Assembly: GCA_021323865.1 (NCBI GenBank)
Contig: JAJPKF010000014.1
Location: 49,993 to 113,992, forward strand
Source of the DNA: Pseudomonadota bacterium
GTDB lineage: Bacteria > Chloroflexota > UBA5177 > JAJPKF01
Reading direction: 5' to 3'
DNA: 64,000 nucleotides
The translations under genes were made by a program, and so were the position numbers. Under the pieces are notes generated by a model. It was not told where the DNA came from. It was given only the letters and a program-made list of their open reading frames with translations, and ran no database searches. This document shows positions 33,420 through 42,116 of the stretch, in pieces; the stretch's first letter is position 1, and every line of letters starts with the position of its first letter.

Positions 33420-34625
33420 CCAGCGAGAGAACGGATAGACCAATACGGTCTCTCCGGGAGCGACGGTCTCGACCTCGGCAGACACTCGGGCCAAGCCGTC
33501 TGCGCGAGCCAACGGTACCAACATGGAGGAATCCTGACCACCGGACAGTCGAGCGGACAGCAGCCCCTCCTCGTCGTCGAGGACCACGCGGAAGAACGTT
33601 TCGCGTCCGCCGCGATTGTCGAGCCGGTCGACACATCGTGCGGTGAGGGGCTTCGGTACCTCAGGCTGCTGGCCCAGAAGACGACGAATCAAGGGTCGAC
33701 CAAACACCTCAAAGGTGACCATGGTGCTGGTGGGATTCCCGGGCAGACCCAGCACGGGTACCCGCTGTCCATCCGGCCGTGCTAAGGAGGCGAGCAGCAG
33801 CGGCTTCCCGGGGCGCATCCTGACCCGCCAGAACCCGACCTCCCCGGCTGATGCGAAGACGGCCTTCACGTAGTCGAAGTCGCCGACCGAAACGCCTCCC
33901 GAAGTCAGGATCAAGTCCGCGTCCGGAAGGCCTTTGATCGCGTCGCGCAGGGCCTCGGGGCTATCGCGAGCGGGTGACAGCCGCAGCGGAGTCCCACCGG
34001 ACTCCTGAACGGCGGCCTCCAGACCATACGCATTGCTGTTGTAGATCTGGCCAGGCCCTAGGGCAGCACCCGGATCCACAAGCTCGTCTCCCGTGGTGAG
34101 AATGGCTACGGCCGGTCTTCGTCGCACGGAGAGGGTTGCCAGGCCAACGGAGGCGCAGGCGGCGAGCTGAGCCGCACCAAGGCGGGTGCCTTCGGGCAGG
34201 ATCTGATCGCCAGGGTTGACGTCGAGACCGGCCGGCCGGACACAGCTCCCGACCGTGATACCTGCCCGCACATGGACGGTGTCTCCGTCGGAATCTGTCT
34301 CCTCGAATGGCACCACGGCATCCGCGCCAGGCGGCAACGGCGCTCCGGTCATGATTCGGACCGCTTCGCCGGCGCCGACGGCCGGCAGCGACTGCGCGCC
34401 CGCGGGGATGTAGCCGATGGTCCGCAGGCTCACACCGGGTCCGGGCGCAGTGGTATCGGCGGCCCGAAGTGCGAACCCATCCATCGCCGAGTTGGCGAAG
34501 GGTGGTACTGCGATCCGGGAGTGAACCGGACCAGCCGTTACGCGCCCCAGCGCCTCCCGAAGCACACAGTCCTCGGCTTCGACGGGTGAGCCCAGGGCTA
34601 GGACCCGAGCCTGAGCCTCATCCAC
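33411..34625 (-). CDS. moeA: Molybdopterin molybdenumtransferase MoeA
   Basis: 404 residues from GTG 34625. The frame upstream still reads like a MoeA N-terminus (DLLSVDEAQARVLA) but offers no further ATG, GTG or TTG. Signatures are PPFANSAMDGFALRA, VRIMTGAPLPPGADAVVPFEE, AILTTGDELVDPGAALGPGQIYNSN split over the GDEL motif, ILTSGGVSVGDFDYVK, MRPGKPLLL, and VLGLPGNPTSTMVTFEVF. It inserts molybdate into adenylylated molybdopterin. No other moa/mob genes and no molybdoenzyme are adjacent. The preceding gene on this strand is the response regulator, 23 bp away. Confidence 0.95.
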   Translation of the reverse strand: MDEAQARVLALGSPVEAEDCVLREALGRVTAGPVHSRIAVPPFANSAMDGFALRAADTTAPGPGVSLRTIGYIPAGAQSLPAVGAGEAVRIMTGAPLPPGADAVVPFEETDSDGDTVHVRAGITVGSCVRPAGLDVNPGDQILPEGTRLGAAQLAACASVGLATLSVRRRPAVAILTTGDELVDPGAALGPGQIYNSNAYGLEAAVQESGGTPLRLSPARDSPEALRDAIKGLPDADLILTSGGVSVGDFDYVKAVFASAGEVGFWRVRMRPGKPLLLASLARPDGQRVPVLGLPGNPTSTMVTFEVFGRPLIRRLLGQQPEVPKPLTARCVDRLDNRGGRETFFRVVLDDEEGLLSARLSGGQDSSMLVPLARADGLARVSAEVETVAPGETVLVYPFSRWSR

Positions 34626-34648
34626 CGAGAGGAGATCCGAGCTCTTGG

Positions 34649-35815
34649 TCAGCCGGCCTCTCCGCGGAGAATCTTCTCGTACAGCATGCGCGTCGAGGGG
34701 GCCGGTTGAGCAGCCAGATGTTGGGCAAAGAGACGCTCGGCGTAACGGTAGAGCTGGATGGCTTCGCTCCGCCGACCGGCCTTGGTGAGGTAGAGCATGA
34801 GTGCCTGGTACGCGTTCTCACGGTATGGATCGGCGTCGAGCACCCTGCGCATGAACCGGATGCTGTCGCTAAATTCGCAGCGGTCCGCGCAAATCGCGCC
34901 GGACCGAAACAGAGAGGAGATCCACAGCTCGCGAAGCTTCTCTCTCCGATCGCTGGGCCAGTCGTCGTAGATGTTCTCCCGCAGGAAGTCGTCGTTGTAG
35001 AGGGCCAGCGCCGAGAGGAACGTGCCCAGGGCCGCGTCCATCTCACCAGACTCCTGCGCCTGCTGCGCAAGTCGGACCTGGGCTTCGAACTCGTCGGCAT
35101 CGCACCAGTAATCCTGGGAGGTGTCGAAGCGGACTGAAGAACCGTCGACCTCGATGAATTCGTGGTTGGGAAGGTCGGAGCGGGCAAGGGCTTGCAGCTG
35201 TTCGAGACGGGCGTCCAGCTGCTTGTCGGCCACGGCCTGATCGAGGTCGGGCCACACCAGATACAGCAGGCTGTCGCGGTCAATGCTCTGGTTGGAGTGG
35301 GTGATCAGGTACTTGAAGATGAGCCGGGTACGCGGATCTCCGGCTTCCTCGTCGAGCAGCAGGTCTTCGCCCAGGAAGACCCGAAAGGGCGCCAGGGTGA
35401 AGACGCGTAGGGTCGTGGGGCTGGCCTCGACCCGGCCCCGATCCATCCAGACCTTGACTCGGAGCAGGAGGTCGTCCAATTCGAAGGGTTTGGGGATGAA
35501 GTCACAGGCGCCGCGCTCAAGGGCCTCGACGATATCCCCGTGCGACGATTTGGCGCTCAGGACGATGACCGGCGGTCGCCGATCGCCCGAGCGGCGCAGC
35601 GCGTCGAGGACCTCGAAGCCCGAAATCTCCGGCATCATGAGGTCGAGGATGACAAGCGCGGGGGGACGATCCTCTATTGCCGCGAGCGCCTCGCGGCCAT
35701 TTCCTGCCGTACGCACCGCCAATCCTTCGTCAGTGAAAACGTCGGACAGGAACGAGACAATGTCCGCCTCGTCGTCGACAATGAGGATGTCGCGAGGGGG
35801 CGCCTCTTCAGGCAC
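34649..35815 (-). CDS. Response regulator with C-terminal BTAD domain
   Basis: 388 residues. The N-terminal receiver domain (about 8-125) has the acidic pocket DILIVDDEADIV, phospho-acceptor Asp in LVILDLMMPEISGFEVL, VIVLSAKS and the lysine in FIPKPFELDDLL. A linker with a winged-helix-like region (TRLIFKYLITHSNQSIDRDSLLYLVWPDLD) follows, then an all-helical tetratricopeptide-like bacterial transcriptional activation domain (DYWCDADEFEAQVRLAQQ, RFMRRVLDADPYRENAYQALM). This is the SARP/BTAD architecture fused to a receiver. No cognate kinase is adjacent; the closest kinase is the CheB/CheR fusion at 52501-55779. Confidence 0.87.
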   Translation of the reverse strand: MPEEAPPRDILIVDDEADIVSFLSDVFTDEGLAVRTAGNGREALAAIEDRPPALVILDLMMPEISGFEVLDALRRSGDRRPPVIVLSAKSSHGDIVEALERGACDFIPKPFELDDLLLRVKVWMDRGRVEASPTTLRVFTLAPFRVFLGEDLLLDEEAGDPRTRLIFKYLITHSNQSIDRDSLLYLVWPDLDQAVADKQLDARLEQLQALARSDLPNHEFIEVDGSSVRFDTSQDYWCDADEFEAQVRLAQQAQESGEMDAALGTFLSALALYNDDFLRENIYDDWPSDRREKLRELWISSLFRSGAICADRCEFSDSIRFMRRVLDADPYRENAYQALMLYLTKAGRRSEAIQLYRYAERLFAQHLAAQPAPSTRMLYEKILRGEAG

Positions 35816-35907
35816 GCTCAGTCGCCGTGCTGCCAGTCGCGCCAGGGTGTTCCTGCCATTCGTGGACGCCCGCCGCCCTCAGGAATGCGTCTGATTATAG
35901 GTCTGTC

Positions 35908-36660
35908 ATGAACCCATATGATGTCGTGGCGTCCTACTACGACACCGAACACGCGTCCCTCACATCCGACACTACTATGTATTTGCAGTTCGTGGAGTGG
36001 GTTGGGGGCGACGTGCTGGTGGCCGGAGCGGGTACCGGCCGGGTCCCGCTGGCGCTCACGGCGCCGGGCCGCCGGGTCTGGGCGGTTGAGCGTTCCCGCG
36101 CCATGCTGTCGAGAGCAAGGGCCAAATTCGATGGCCTGGATGTCGATCTGGTTGAGGGCGATATCCGGCACTTTGATGTGGGGCGCCGGTTCGATCTCGT
36201 CATCGTGCCGCTCGACGTCTTCAGCTGCTTGACCACGTCCTCGGACCAAATCGCAGCGCTGGGAGCGCTTCGTCGGCACCTCGAGCCCGGCGGCTTGCTC
36301 GTCATGGACCTTGTCAACCCGCATGTCCTTCCCGGACCCGAGGACGATGACCGAGTGCGCCGTCGTTTTGAGCACCGCGACGGGACGGAGGTGATACGAG
36401 CCTTTGACTCGACCCGTTCCGATCCTCGGCGCCAGATGCTGACGCTCACCATCAGCTACGAACGCTGGTCTGGGCAGACGGTCAGCACCGAAACGGCGAT
36501 ACTCGAGACGCGCTGGATCTACCGGTTCGAGCTCGAGCTGCTACTGAGGCTCGCGGATCTGGGGCTGGAGTCGCTCTACGGGGATTACGAGCTGGGCCCC
36601 TATGATTGGACCAGCCCGCGCATGATCGCCGTGGGAAGGCGACCCGTCGAGTCCGCCTAG
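35908..36660 (+). CDS. Class I SAM-dependent methyltransferase
   Basis: 250 residues from the ATG at 35908. MNPYDVVASYYDTEHASL is a typical methyltransferase N-terminus. Motif I is DVLVAGAGTGRVPLAL, then VWAVERSRAMLSRARAKF, VDLVEGDIRHFD and FDLVIVPLDVFSCLTT, followed by LRRHLEPGGLLVMDLVNPH. This is a Methyltransf_25-type Rossmann fold. The substrate is unknown. GATTAT lies 9 nt upstream of the ATG, compatible with a leaderless or nearly leaderless transcript. It is divergent from the response regulator. Confidence 0.85.
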   Translation: MNPYDVVASYYDTEHASLTSDTTMYLQFVEWVGGDVLVAGAGTGRVPLALTAPGRRVWAVERSRAMLSRARAKFDGLDVDLVEGDIRHFDVGRRFDLVIVPLDVFSCLTTSSDQIAALGALRRHLEPGGLLVMDLVNPHVLPGPEDDDRVRRRFEHRDGTEVIRAFDSTRSDPRRQMLTLTISYERWSGQTVSTETAILETRWIYRFELELLLRLADLGLESLYGDYELGPYDWTSPRMIAVGRRPVESA

Positions 36661-37184
36661 CCGCCAGACCCTGCGGCAGGCGCCGCCTCTACTGCCACTG
36701 GTTTGTCGATCGCTTCCCGCTCCTCGTTCGTCAAGGCGTATCGGGAGGTGCGGTTGGTCACCGGCTTCGCAAACAGCTTGTGTTCTTGTCGCGAATGGAG
36801 GGCCGTGACGACCACCCCGTCCCCCCGGGAATCGAGGATGGCCATGGAGAAGCTGTGGTCACCACCCGTGTCGTGAAAGGGGCTGAATCGCACCAAGCCC
36901 ACGTGAGAGACCACACTGGGAAGCGCAGCAGAGAGCTGGTTCACCCGCTCTTCCATTTGCCCTGACTGTTCCGCGATGCGGCTGACCGTGTTGAGGTACT
37001 CCGTCAGCATCGCCGGCACGTTCTGGCCCTCGACGCGACCGAGCGTTTCATTGAACCGGTCTGCCAGCCGGCGCCGCCGGCGCTCCGCCGCCGTGAGCCA
37101 CACGAGGAGCAAAAGCACCACGATCACCAGGCTAAGCCAGAAGCCGAAAACGTGATGATCGAAGTACGTCAAGAACAAGCGCAC
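36657..37184 (-). CDS. DUF4446 family protein
   Basis: 175 residues. There is one N-terminal transmembrane helix (FWLSLVIVVLLLLVWLTA), a basic stretch, then a helical region (RFNETLGRVEGQNVPAMLTEY...QMEERVNQL) and the C-terminal conserved block VGLVRFSPFHDTGGDHSFSM, GDGVVVTALHSRQEHKLFAK and TSRYALTNEEREAI. This combination is the DUF4446 pattern found in Firmicutes and Chloroflexota, often near parAB; no par genes are here. The function is unknown. The gene ends 4 bp inside the convergent methyltransferase gene. Confidence 0.85.
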   Translation of the reverse strand: MRLFLTYFDHHVFGFWLSLVIVVLLLLVWLTAAERRRRRLADRFNETLGRVEGQNVPAMLTEYLNTVSRIAEQSGQMEERVNQLSAALPSVVSHVGLVRFSPFHDTGGDHSFSMAILDSRGDGVVVTALHSRQEHKLFAKPVTNRTSRYALTNEEREAIDKPVAVEAAPAAGSGG

Positions 37185-37246
37185 GCCCCCGTTCCTTCCG
37201 TAGTCCCAGACGCGCCGTCCGGCCCTCCCCGGACGGGTTGCCCGTG

Positions 37247-37252
37247 TATAAT
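37247..37252 (+). promoter_or_regulatory. -10 box upstream of the small membrane gene and selA
   Basis: A perfect TATAAT lies 58 bp before the ATG at 37310. No good -35 is found 16-18 nt upstream. It probably drives the 37310-selA (and possibly lepB) transcript. Confidence 0.45.
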
Positions 37253-37309
37253 ACCCCAGACTTGCGCCTTGCGCCCTTGTCCGAATTTGAGCCTGGGTGA
37301 ACGACTGAC

Positions 37310-37660
37310 ATGCCCCCCAAGAAGCAGGCGCGAAGTTCGCGCGCGCGCCGGCAACAACACCTCCGCCAGCGCCAAGCCCGTGCGTCCGAGCGGGCGGCCC
37401 TCCTCGAGGAGGATGAGCTCGCGGCCGCCTCGACTGCGCCCATGGCAGCCGTCACATCTCCCCAGGCTGCCCGGCCGGTCGCGCCATCATCACGCTCAGC
37501 CGCCGCTCCCGTACGCCCCGGACGGGCACGCGGCAGCCGTGCACCGGCTCAGATTGTGGTCGCCAACTACGACTTTCTCCGCCATGATCTGCGCCTGCTC
37601 GGCGTGCTGGCACCGGCCCTGGTTGTGGTGATGATCATCCTCTCCTTCGTGGTGCACTGA
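37310..37660 (+). CDS. Small C-terminally anchored membrane protein, unknown function
   Basis: 116 residues. A highly basic N-terminus (KKQARSSRARRQQHLRQRQA) leads to an Ala/Pro-rich low-complexity linker, then VVANYDFLRHDLRLLGVLAP and a single C-terminal transmembrane helix (LAPALVVVMIILSFVV). The DFLRHDLRLL-plus-helix ending recurs in Chloroflexota hypothetical proteins as I remember them. Its TGA stop overlaps the apparent CTG start of selA. Confidence 0.6.
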   Translation: MPPKKQARSSRARRQQHLRQRQARASERAALLEEDELAAASTAPMAAVTSPQAARPVAPSSRSAAAPVRPGRARGSRAPAQIVVANYDFLRHDLRLLGVLAPALVVVMIILSFVVH

Positions 37661-39042
37661 GCCCGGACGCGGCTCAGCGGCCACCATCGGTCGACGCGGT
37701 TCTGCGCGATGCGCGACTGCGCCATGTCCGTGCTGGGATCGACCATGGCGTGCTGGTCCGACTGATCCGAGAGGTCGTCGACGAGGCTCGAGATGGGTCT
37801 CCGGCGCCGACGGACGCGGCTACGATCGCCGCCAGGGTGGTGGCGCGGCTGGATCGGCTCGTTGCCCCCCATCCGGTGCCTGCGATCAATGCCACCGGGG
37901 TCATTCTTCATACGAATCTCGGGCGCGCTCCGCTCGGCTCGGCAATTCGTTCGGCCATGGAGGACGCCGCCGGCTACACGGACCTCGAAATCTCACGTAT
38001 GACCGGAAAGCGCGCGTCGCGGACCGAGGCGATCGCCGCTCAGCTGCGCCCGCTCCTGGGGGCCGAGGCAGCCATGGTCGTGGGCAACAACGCGGCCGCC
38101 ATCCTGCTGACCCTCGCAGGCCTCGCGGCGGACAAGCAGGTTCTGACCTCCCGAGGTGAGGCGGTTGAGATCGGAGATGGATTCCGAATTCTTGACATAG
38201 CGAGGCAGGCTCGTGCCCGGATCGTGGAGGTGGGCGCAACCAATCGGACCAGTGTAGAGGATTACGTCGGGGCCGTTACCGAGCGCACGGCGGCCATACT
38301 GCACGTGCACCGGAGCAACTTCTCGGTGGTCGGGTTCGCGGACTCCGTCCCCATCCAGCGTCTCTCTCTTGTCGCGAGACGACACGGCTTGCGGCTCATC
38401 GTCGACAACGGAAGTGGGGCGATGGTGGACACGGAGCGGTTTGGGATCGCTCACGAGCCGACACCGGCCGAAGCGCTGGCAGGTGGAGCCGACGTCGTCA
38501 CGTTCTCCACTGATAAACTGCTCGGCGGTCCTCAGGGAGGCGTCATCGCCGGCAAGCGCGAGGTTGTATCGAAATTGGCACGGCTGCCGCTGGCCCGCGC
38601 TTTACGTCCGGACAAAACTATCTTGGCCGGCCTCCACGCGACGCTGGCCCACTACCTCGAAGGCAAACCGGAGCGCATGCCGGTCATTGCAATGTTGGCA
38701 CTCACGCCAGAGGTGTTGCAGAAGCGAGCATCGATGGTGGCCGAGCGGCTGCGTTCTGCCGGAATTGTGGTGCAAATCATGGATACAGAGGCGACGGTTG
38801 GCGGTGGAAGCTTACCTGGACAGACACTGCCTTCCGTCGCGCTTGCTCTGGCCACACAGCAGCCGGCCGAGGCGCTGAGTCGCTGCCTGCGCATGCAGGA
38901 GCCGCCAGTCATCGGCAGGATCGAGCGGGGCCGGGTGCTCCTCGATCTAAGGACTGTGAGCGAGGAGCAGCTGCCTTTGCTGGCCGCCTCTGTGCTCGCG
39001 GCTACGACTTCCGGAACCCTTCCCACGACTTCAACGCTCTGA
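37657..39042 (+). CDS. selA: L-seryl-tRNA(Sec) selenium transferase
   Basis: 461 residues if started at CTG 37657, which overlaps the preceding TGA stop as CTGA. The first conventional start is GTG 37750 (430 aa). The extra 31 codons read RPPSVDAVLRDARLRHVRAG, which resembles the conserved SelA N-terminus, and restore the usual length of about 460, so the upstream start is preferred. Core motifs are INATGVILHTNLGRAPL, YTDLEISRMTGKRASR, VVGNNAAAILL, RSNFSVVGF, LIVDNGSGAMVD and the PLP lysine in STDKLLGGPQGGVIAGK. It converts Ser-tRNA(Sec) to Sec-tRNA(Sec). selB, selD and selC are not in the window. Confidence 0.93.
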   Translation: MSPDAAQRPPSVDAVLRDARLRHVRAGIDHGVLVRLIREVVDEARDGSPAPTDAATIAARVVARLDRLVAPHPVPAINATGVILHTNLGRAPLGSAIRSAMEDAAGYTDLEISRMTGKRASRTEAIAAQLRPLLGAEAAMVVGNNAAAILLTLAGLAADKQVLTSRGEAVEIGDGFRILDIARQARARIVEVGATNRTSVEDYVGAVTERTAAILHVHRSNFSVVGFADSVPIQRLSLVARRHGLRLIVDNGSGAMVDTERFGIAHEPTPAEALAGGADVVTFSTDKLLGGPQGGVIAGKREVVSKLARLPLARALRPDKTILAGLHATLAHYLEGKPERMPVIAMLALTPEVLQKRASMVAERLRSAGIVVQIMDTEATVGGGSLPGQTLPSVALALATQQPAEALSRCLRMQEPPVIGRIERGRVLLDLRTVSEEQLPLLAASVLAATTSGTLPTTSTL

Positions 39043-39111
39043 ACCGTAGCTGCAAGACGGTCGCATCCGGTCGAGTAGCCTTGGATGGTACTGTAACGGA
39101 GCGGTCGCCTG

Positions 39112-39672
39112 TTGGAGGATGATTCCCTGAGCACGCACACTCAGGCGGTGAGCACACAACGAACCTCGAAGGTGGTTCGAGAGATCGCCGAAACAGTCAT
39201 TCTGACCGTCATTATCTTTCTGGTAGTGCGGCTCGCGGTCCAGAATTTTCGGGTCCAGGGCACGAGCATGCTTCCCACGGTTCACAATGGTGACCTCGTG
39301 CTCGTGAACAAGGTCGACTACCTCATTCACGGTCCCGAGCATGGCGATGTCATCGTGTTCCGCTATCCTCGCAACACGAGTGAGGACTTCATCAAACGGG
39401 TGATCGGTATTCCCGGCGACCTGGTCCGCGTCAAGGATGGCGCAGGCGTTTGGGTAAACCACCACCGGATCAAGGAATCGTATATCCTCGCGCGTCCGTT
39501 CTACAGCTGGGGGCCGAGGCGCGTGCCTCCGAACGACTATTTCGTCCTTGGCGACAACCGCAACAACAGCTTCGATTCTCATGTCTGGGGGTATGTTCCT
39601 CGGCATGACATCATCGGCAAGGCGCTGGTCGCGTACTGGCCGCTCAACCAGCTGAAGTTCTTCTCGTTTTGA
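39112..39672 (+). CDS. lepB: Signal peptidase I
   Basis: 186 residues from TTG 39112; GTG 39148 is an alternative, and neither has an ideal ribosome binding site (a GGAGG overlaps the first codons). One membrane helix (IAETVILTVIIFLVVRLAV) is followed by the catalytic Ser in VQGTSMLPTVHNGD, the general-base Lys in FIKRVIGIPGD, and the conserved YFVLGDNRNNSFDSHVWG and VAYWP. It cleaves signal peptides of secreted proteins such as the subtilase. It lies 69 bp after selA on the same strand. Confidence 0.94.
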   Translation: MEDDSLSTHTQAVSTQRTSKVVREIAETVILTVIIFLVVRLAVQNFRVQGTSMLPTVHNGDLVLVNKVDYLIHGPEHGDVIVFRYPRNTSEDFIKRVIGIPGDLVRVKDGAGVWVNHHRIKESYILARPFYSWGPRRVPPNDYFVLGDNRNNSFDSHVWGYVPRHDIIGKALVAYWPLNQLKFFSF

Positions 39673-39699
39673 CCCTTCGTGGGGCAAGGACCTGATCGG

Positions 39700-41232
39700 T
39701 CAGCCTGAGTCAGGCAGTCCCACCAGCTGTTCCAGCTGTTCCAGGTCAACCTCCGGGTAGACGGGGAAGCGCCGCATAAGTTCGGCGACCTGTTTGCGGG
39801 CCGCGTCTCGAGCTTCCGGCTCGAGATCGTACTTCGCCTTGCTCGTCCCGCCCGCTTTGGCAGCCGCCGGACGGGCATGTGACAGGACTCGGGTGATTGC
39901 GGCGGCAATGGTGCGCATGTCCTCGGTGCCCATGCCGAGCGTGGTGACGGCGGGCGTGCCGATGCGCAGACCGCTGGTGTACCAGGGGCCATTTGGATCG
40001 AACGGCAGAGCGTTTCGGTTTAAGGTGATGCCACATTCCCGGAGGGCAGTCTCGGCCTGCCGTCCCGTCACGCCGTAGCTGGTCGAGACGTTCACGAGCA
40101 TGAGGTGGTTGTCGGTCCCTCCGGTCAGTACCTCGAGCCCCTCAGATTGAAGCGCCTCGGCTAAGGCGGCCGCGTTCTCGACGATTCGGCGCGCATACTG
40201 AGCAAACTGGGGCCGGGAAGCCTCGCGCAGAGCTACGGCCTTGGCGGCGAGAACGTGGGGAAGCGGACCGCCCAGAATGCTGGGGCAGCCCTTGTCGACG
40301 TAGTCGGCAAACTCGACATCGCACAAGACCAGCCCGCCCCGCGGGCCTCTGAGCGTCTTGTGAGTGGTGGTCGTGACCATGTGAGCGCTCGCCACCGGAT
40401 CGTAGTCACCAGTGAAGACTTTCCCGGCAACCAAGCCCGCAAAGTGGGCCATGTCAACCATGAACACAGCTCCAACCTCGTCTGCGATATCCCGCATCTT
40501 GGCGAAGTTGATTTTTCGGGAGTAGGCGCTGTAGCCGGCGAGGAGGATGAGCGGCTTGACCTCGTGCGCCTGCTCCCGGATCTGGTCGAGGTTGAGGAGG
40601 TTAGTGTCGCGGTCGACTGTGTAGGTGTGCACGTCAAAGAGTCGGGCGGAGACGTTGAATCGGTAGCCGTGGGTGAGATGACCGCCGGAATAGTAGTCAA
40701 GGGCCAGGATACGCTGCTCGCCCAGGGCTCGCCGCACCGTCTCCCATTGAGGACGGTCAAGCTTGGCAGCATTGTCCTCTCCAAGCGACTCGAGGATGGG
40801 TCGTTCGATGCGAGCGCCCAGAATCGCAAGAAAGGCGACCAGGTTGGCGTCTGCGCCCGAGTGGGGCTGGACGTAGGCATGCTGAGCACCGAACAGCTCA
40901 CAGGCCAGACGTGCGGCTTCCGCTTCGACAATGTCGACGTTCTCGCACCCAGCGTAAAAACGGTGAAAGGGATAGCCCTCCGCGTACTTGTCCGTGAGGA
41001 GAGTTCCCTGGGCGTACTGCACCGGGAGCGAGCAGTAATTCTCGCTGGCAATCAGCTTCAGATTGCGTCGCTGATCGCGAAGCTCGCCGACAATCGCCCT
41101 GGCGACCAGAGGGTTGTCCACGGCTATGGTATCGAGCATGGCGTACAGGGCGACGACCTGGGCATCGGCGTCATCGGCCGGAATGTGGTCGAGATATCGG
41201 CGAAGCAAGCTTGGGGATGCAGAGGCGGTCAT
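39700..41232 (-). CDS. glyA: Serine hydroxymethyltransferase
   Basis: 510 residues from the ATG at 41232, with AAGGAGA 6 nt upstream. It interconverts serine and glycine with tetrahydrofolate. Signatures are LKLIASENYCSLPVQYAQG, TDKYAEGYPFHRFYAGCENVD split at KYAEGYP, YVQPHSGADANLVAFLAIL, the substrate-binding HLTHG, VDMAHFAGLVAG, the PLP lysine in VTTTTHKTLRGPRGG, and GLRIGTPAVTTLGM. It is about 90 residues longer than the E. coli enzyme, with a longer N-terminus (LLRRYLDHIPADDADAQVV) and an insert around residues 145-190 (IERPILESLGEDNAAKLDRP), a form I associate with Chloroflexota and Actinobacteria. Confidence 0.95.
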   Translation of the reverse strand: MTASASPSLLRRYLDHIPADDADAQVVALYAMLDTIAVDNPLVARAIVGELRDQRRNLKLIASENYCSLPVQYAQGTLLTDKYAEGYPFHRFYAGCENVDIVEAEAARLACELFGAQHAYVQPHSGADANLVAFLAILGARIERPILESLGEDNAAKLDRPQWETVRRALGEQRILALDYYSGGHLTHGYRFNVSARLFDVHTYTVDRDTNLLNLDQIREQAHEVKPLILLAGYSAYSRKINFAKMRDIADEVGAVFMVDMAHFAGLVAGKVFTGDYDPVASAHMVTTTTHKTLRGPRGGLVLCDVEFADYVDKGCPSILGGPLPHVLAAKAVALREASRPQFAQYARRIVENAAALAEALQSEGLEVLTGGTDNHLMLVNVSTSYGVTGRQAETALRECGITLNRNALPFDPNGPWYTSGLRIGTPAVTTLGMGTEDMRTIAAAITRVLSHARPAAAKAGGTSKAKYDLEPEARDAARKQVAELMRRFPVYPEVDLEQLEQLVGLPDSG

Positions 41233-41734
41233 GAACGGTCTCCTTGACAAGGCCCGGTTGTGGCCGATGGCTCTGTGCCCGATTATCTCCACGCCCATCG
41301 GCAGTGTGAGGGCTCCCTGACATAACGAGCGGAACGGTTACGACGTTCTCCCCAGGGATCGAATCAGTGGGACCTCGTTTCCCCGGGTGGGAGGAAGTCG
41401 CAAGCCCGCGCGCAAAGAGGCGATCCGGAAGGTGATTAGGGTGGGGAACGGTCGCTCGGGCCTACCTCAGCCGGCAGCCCTCGCGGTTACATAACAAAGT
41501 GATCTGTGGATGATTTCGGCAAGCATCGTTGAGGTCAGCGCTTCCACCGTTGCAAATGGGTTGCCTGGCAGCCCAGATGGGCTAGCCCTTCCTCGATTGC
41601 CGGCTAAGCCGTTCGGCCTGCCTCTAGTACCAATTTCCTACCGCGATTCGGTACTTTTGGTCGATGACGCGGGGCGGCCGGCTCCGTAAGCTCAAATTGA
41701 GTGGATCAGCAGGGGATTCTTGGAGGAGAAAATC
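41233..41734. other. Intergenic region upstream of glyA, no gene recognised
   Basis: About 500 bp. Minus-strand open frames of up to 200 aa overlap here but lie opposite the plus-strand gene at 41735 and have no motifs. I looked for glycine, THF, ZTP and T-box leader elements ahead of glyA and found none. A TTATGT near 41322 (minus strand) could be a weak -10. Confidence 0.35.
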
Positions 41735-42103
41735 TTGGATCATTCCGCGCCAACCGGCTCTTCGTCCGGTCAGTTCATCTTTCTCTCGCGCAATTCCAAG
41801 CTCGCGCGGCTCTTCCAAGAGTCGAGCCAGACACGTGCGGGAACCGCCGCACCCGAACGACGACGCCCGCGCGTGCAGCCTCCGCCCGCCGCGCCCGCCG
41901 CTCGGGCCGGGGCGACGGCCTGTCCGAAACTCCAGGCGGTCGGCAGTCCGACCCTCGAGCTGACGCGCCCACTCGCGGCTGCCCTCATGCGAGAGCAGGC
42001 CGGAATGCGTTGCCGCGCCCGTGGCGTATTGCTGGACAACGAATACGTCCGCGATATCTGCTCGGCGGCAGCACATCAGCACTGCCCCTTCCTGCGCGAC
42101 TGA
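41735..42103 (+). CDS. Small protein with C-terminal four-Cys domain
   Basis: 122 residues from TTG 41735, with GGAGGAG about 7 nt upstream. The N-terminal two thirds are low-complexity Pro/Ala/Arg. The C-terminus reads ACPKL...MRCRARG...YVRDICSAA..HQHCPF, i.e. C-P-x-L, R-C, I-C and C-P-F. This order resembles the short four-Cys domain (C-P-x-L-G ... C ... C-L ... C-P-x-F) that I recall attached to LysM and other repeats in Chloroflexota; the metal or disulfide role is unknown. The protein-like C-terminus and good ribosome binding site support it as a real gene. Confidence 0.5.
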   Translation: MDHSAPTGSSSGQFIFLSRNSKLARLFQESSQTRAGTAAPERRRPRVQPPPAAPAARAGATACPKLQAVGSPTLELTRPLAAALMREQAGMRCRARGVLLDNEYVRDICSAAAHQHCPFLRD

Positions 42104-42116
42104 GCTGACCTCGCGG

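Noticed and set aside
41233..41640. Riboswitch upstream of glyA (glycine, THF, ZTP or SAM type)
   Set aside because: None of the conserved cores of these classes was found on the minus strand; only a short UTR with AAGGAGA is evident.
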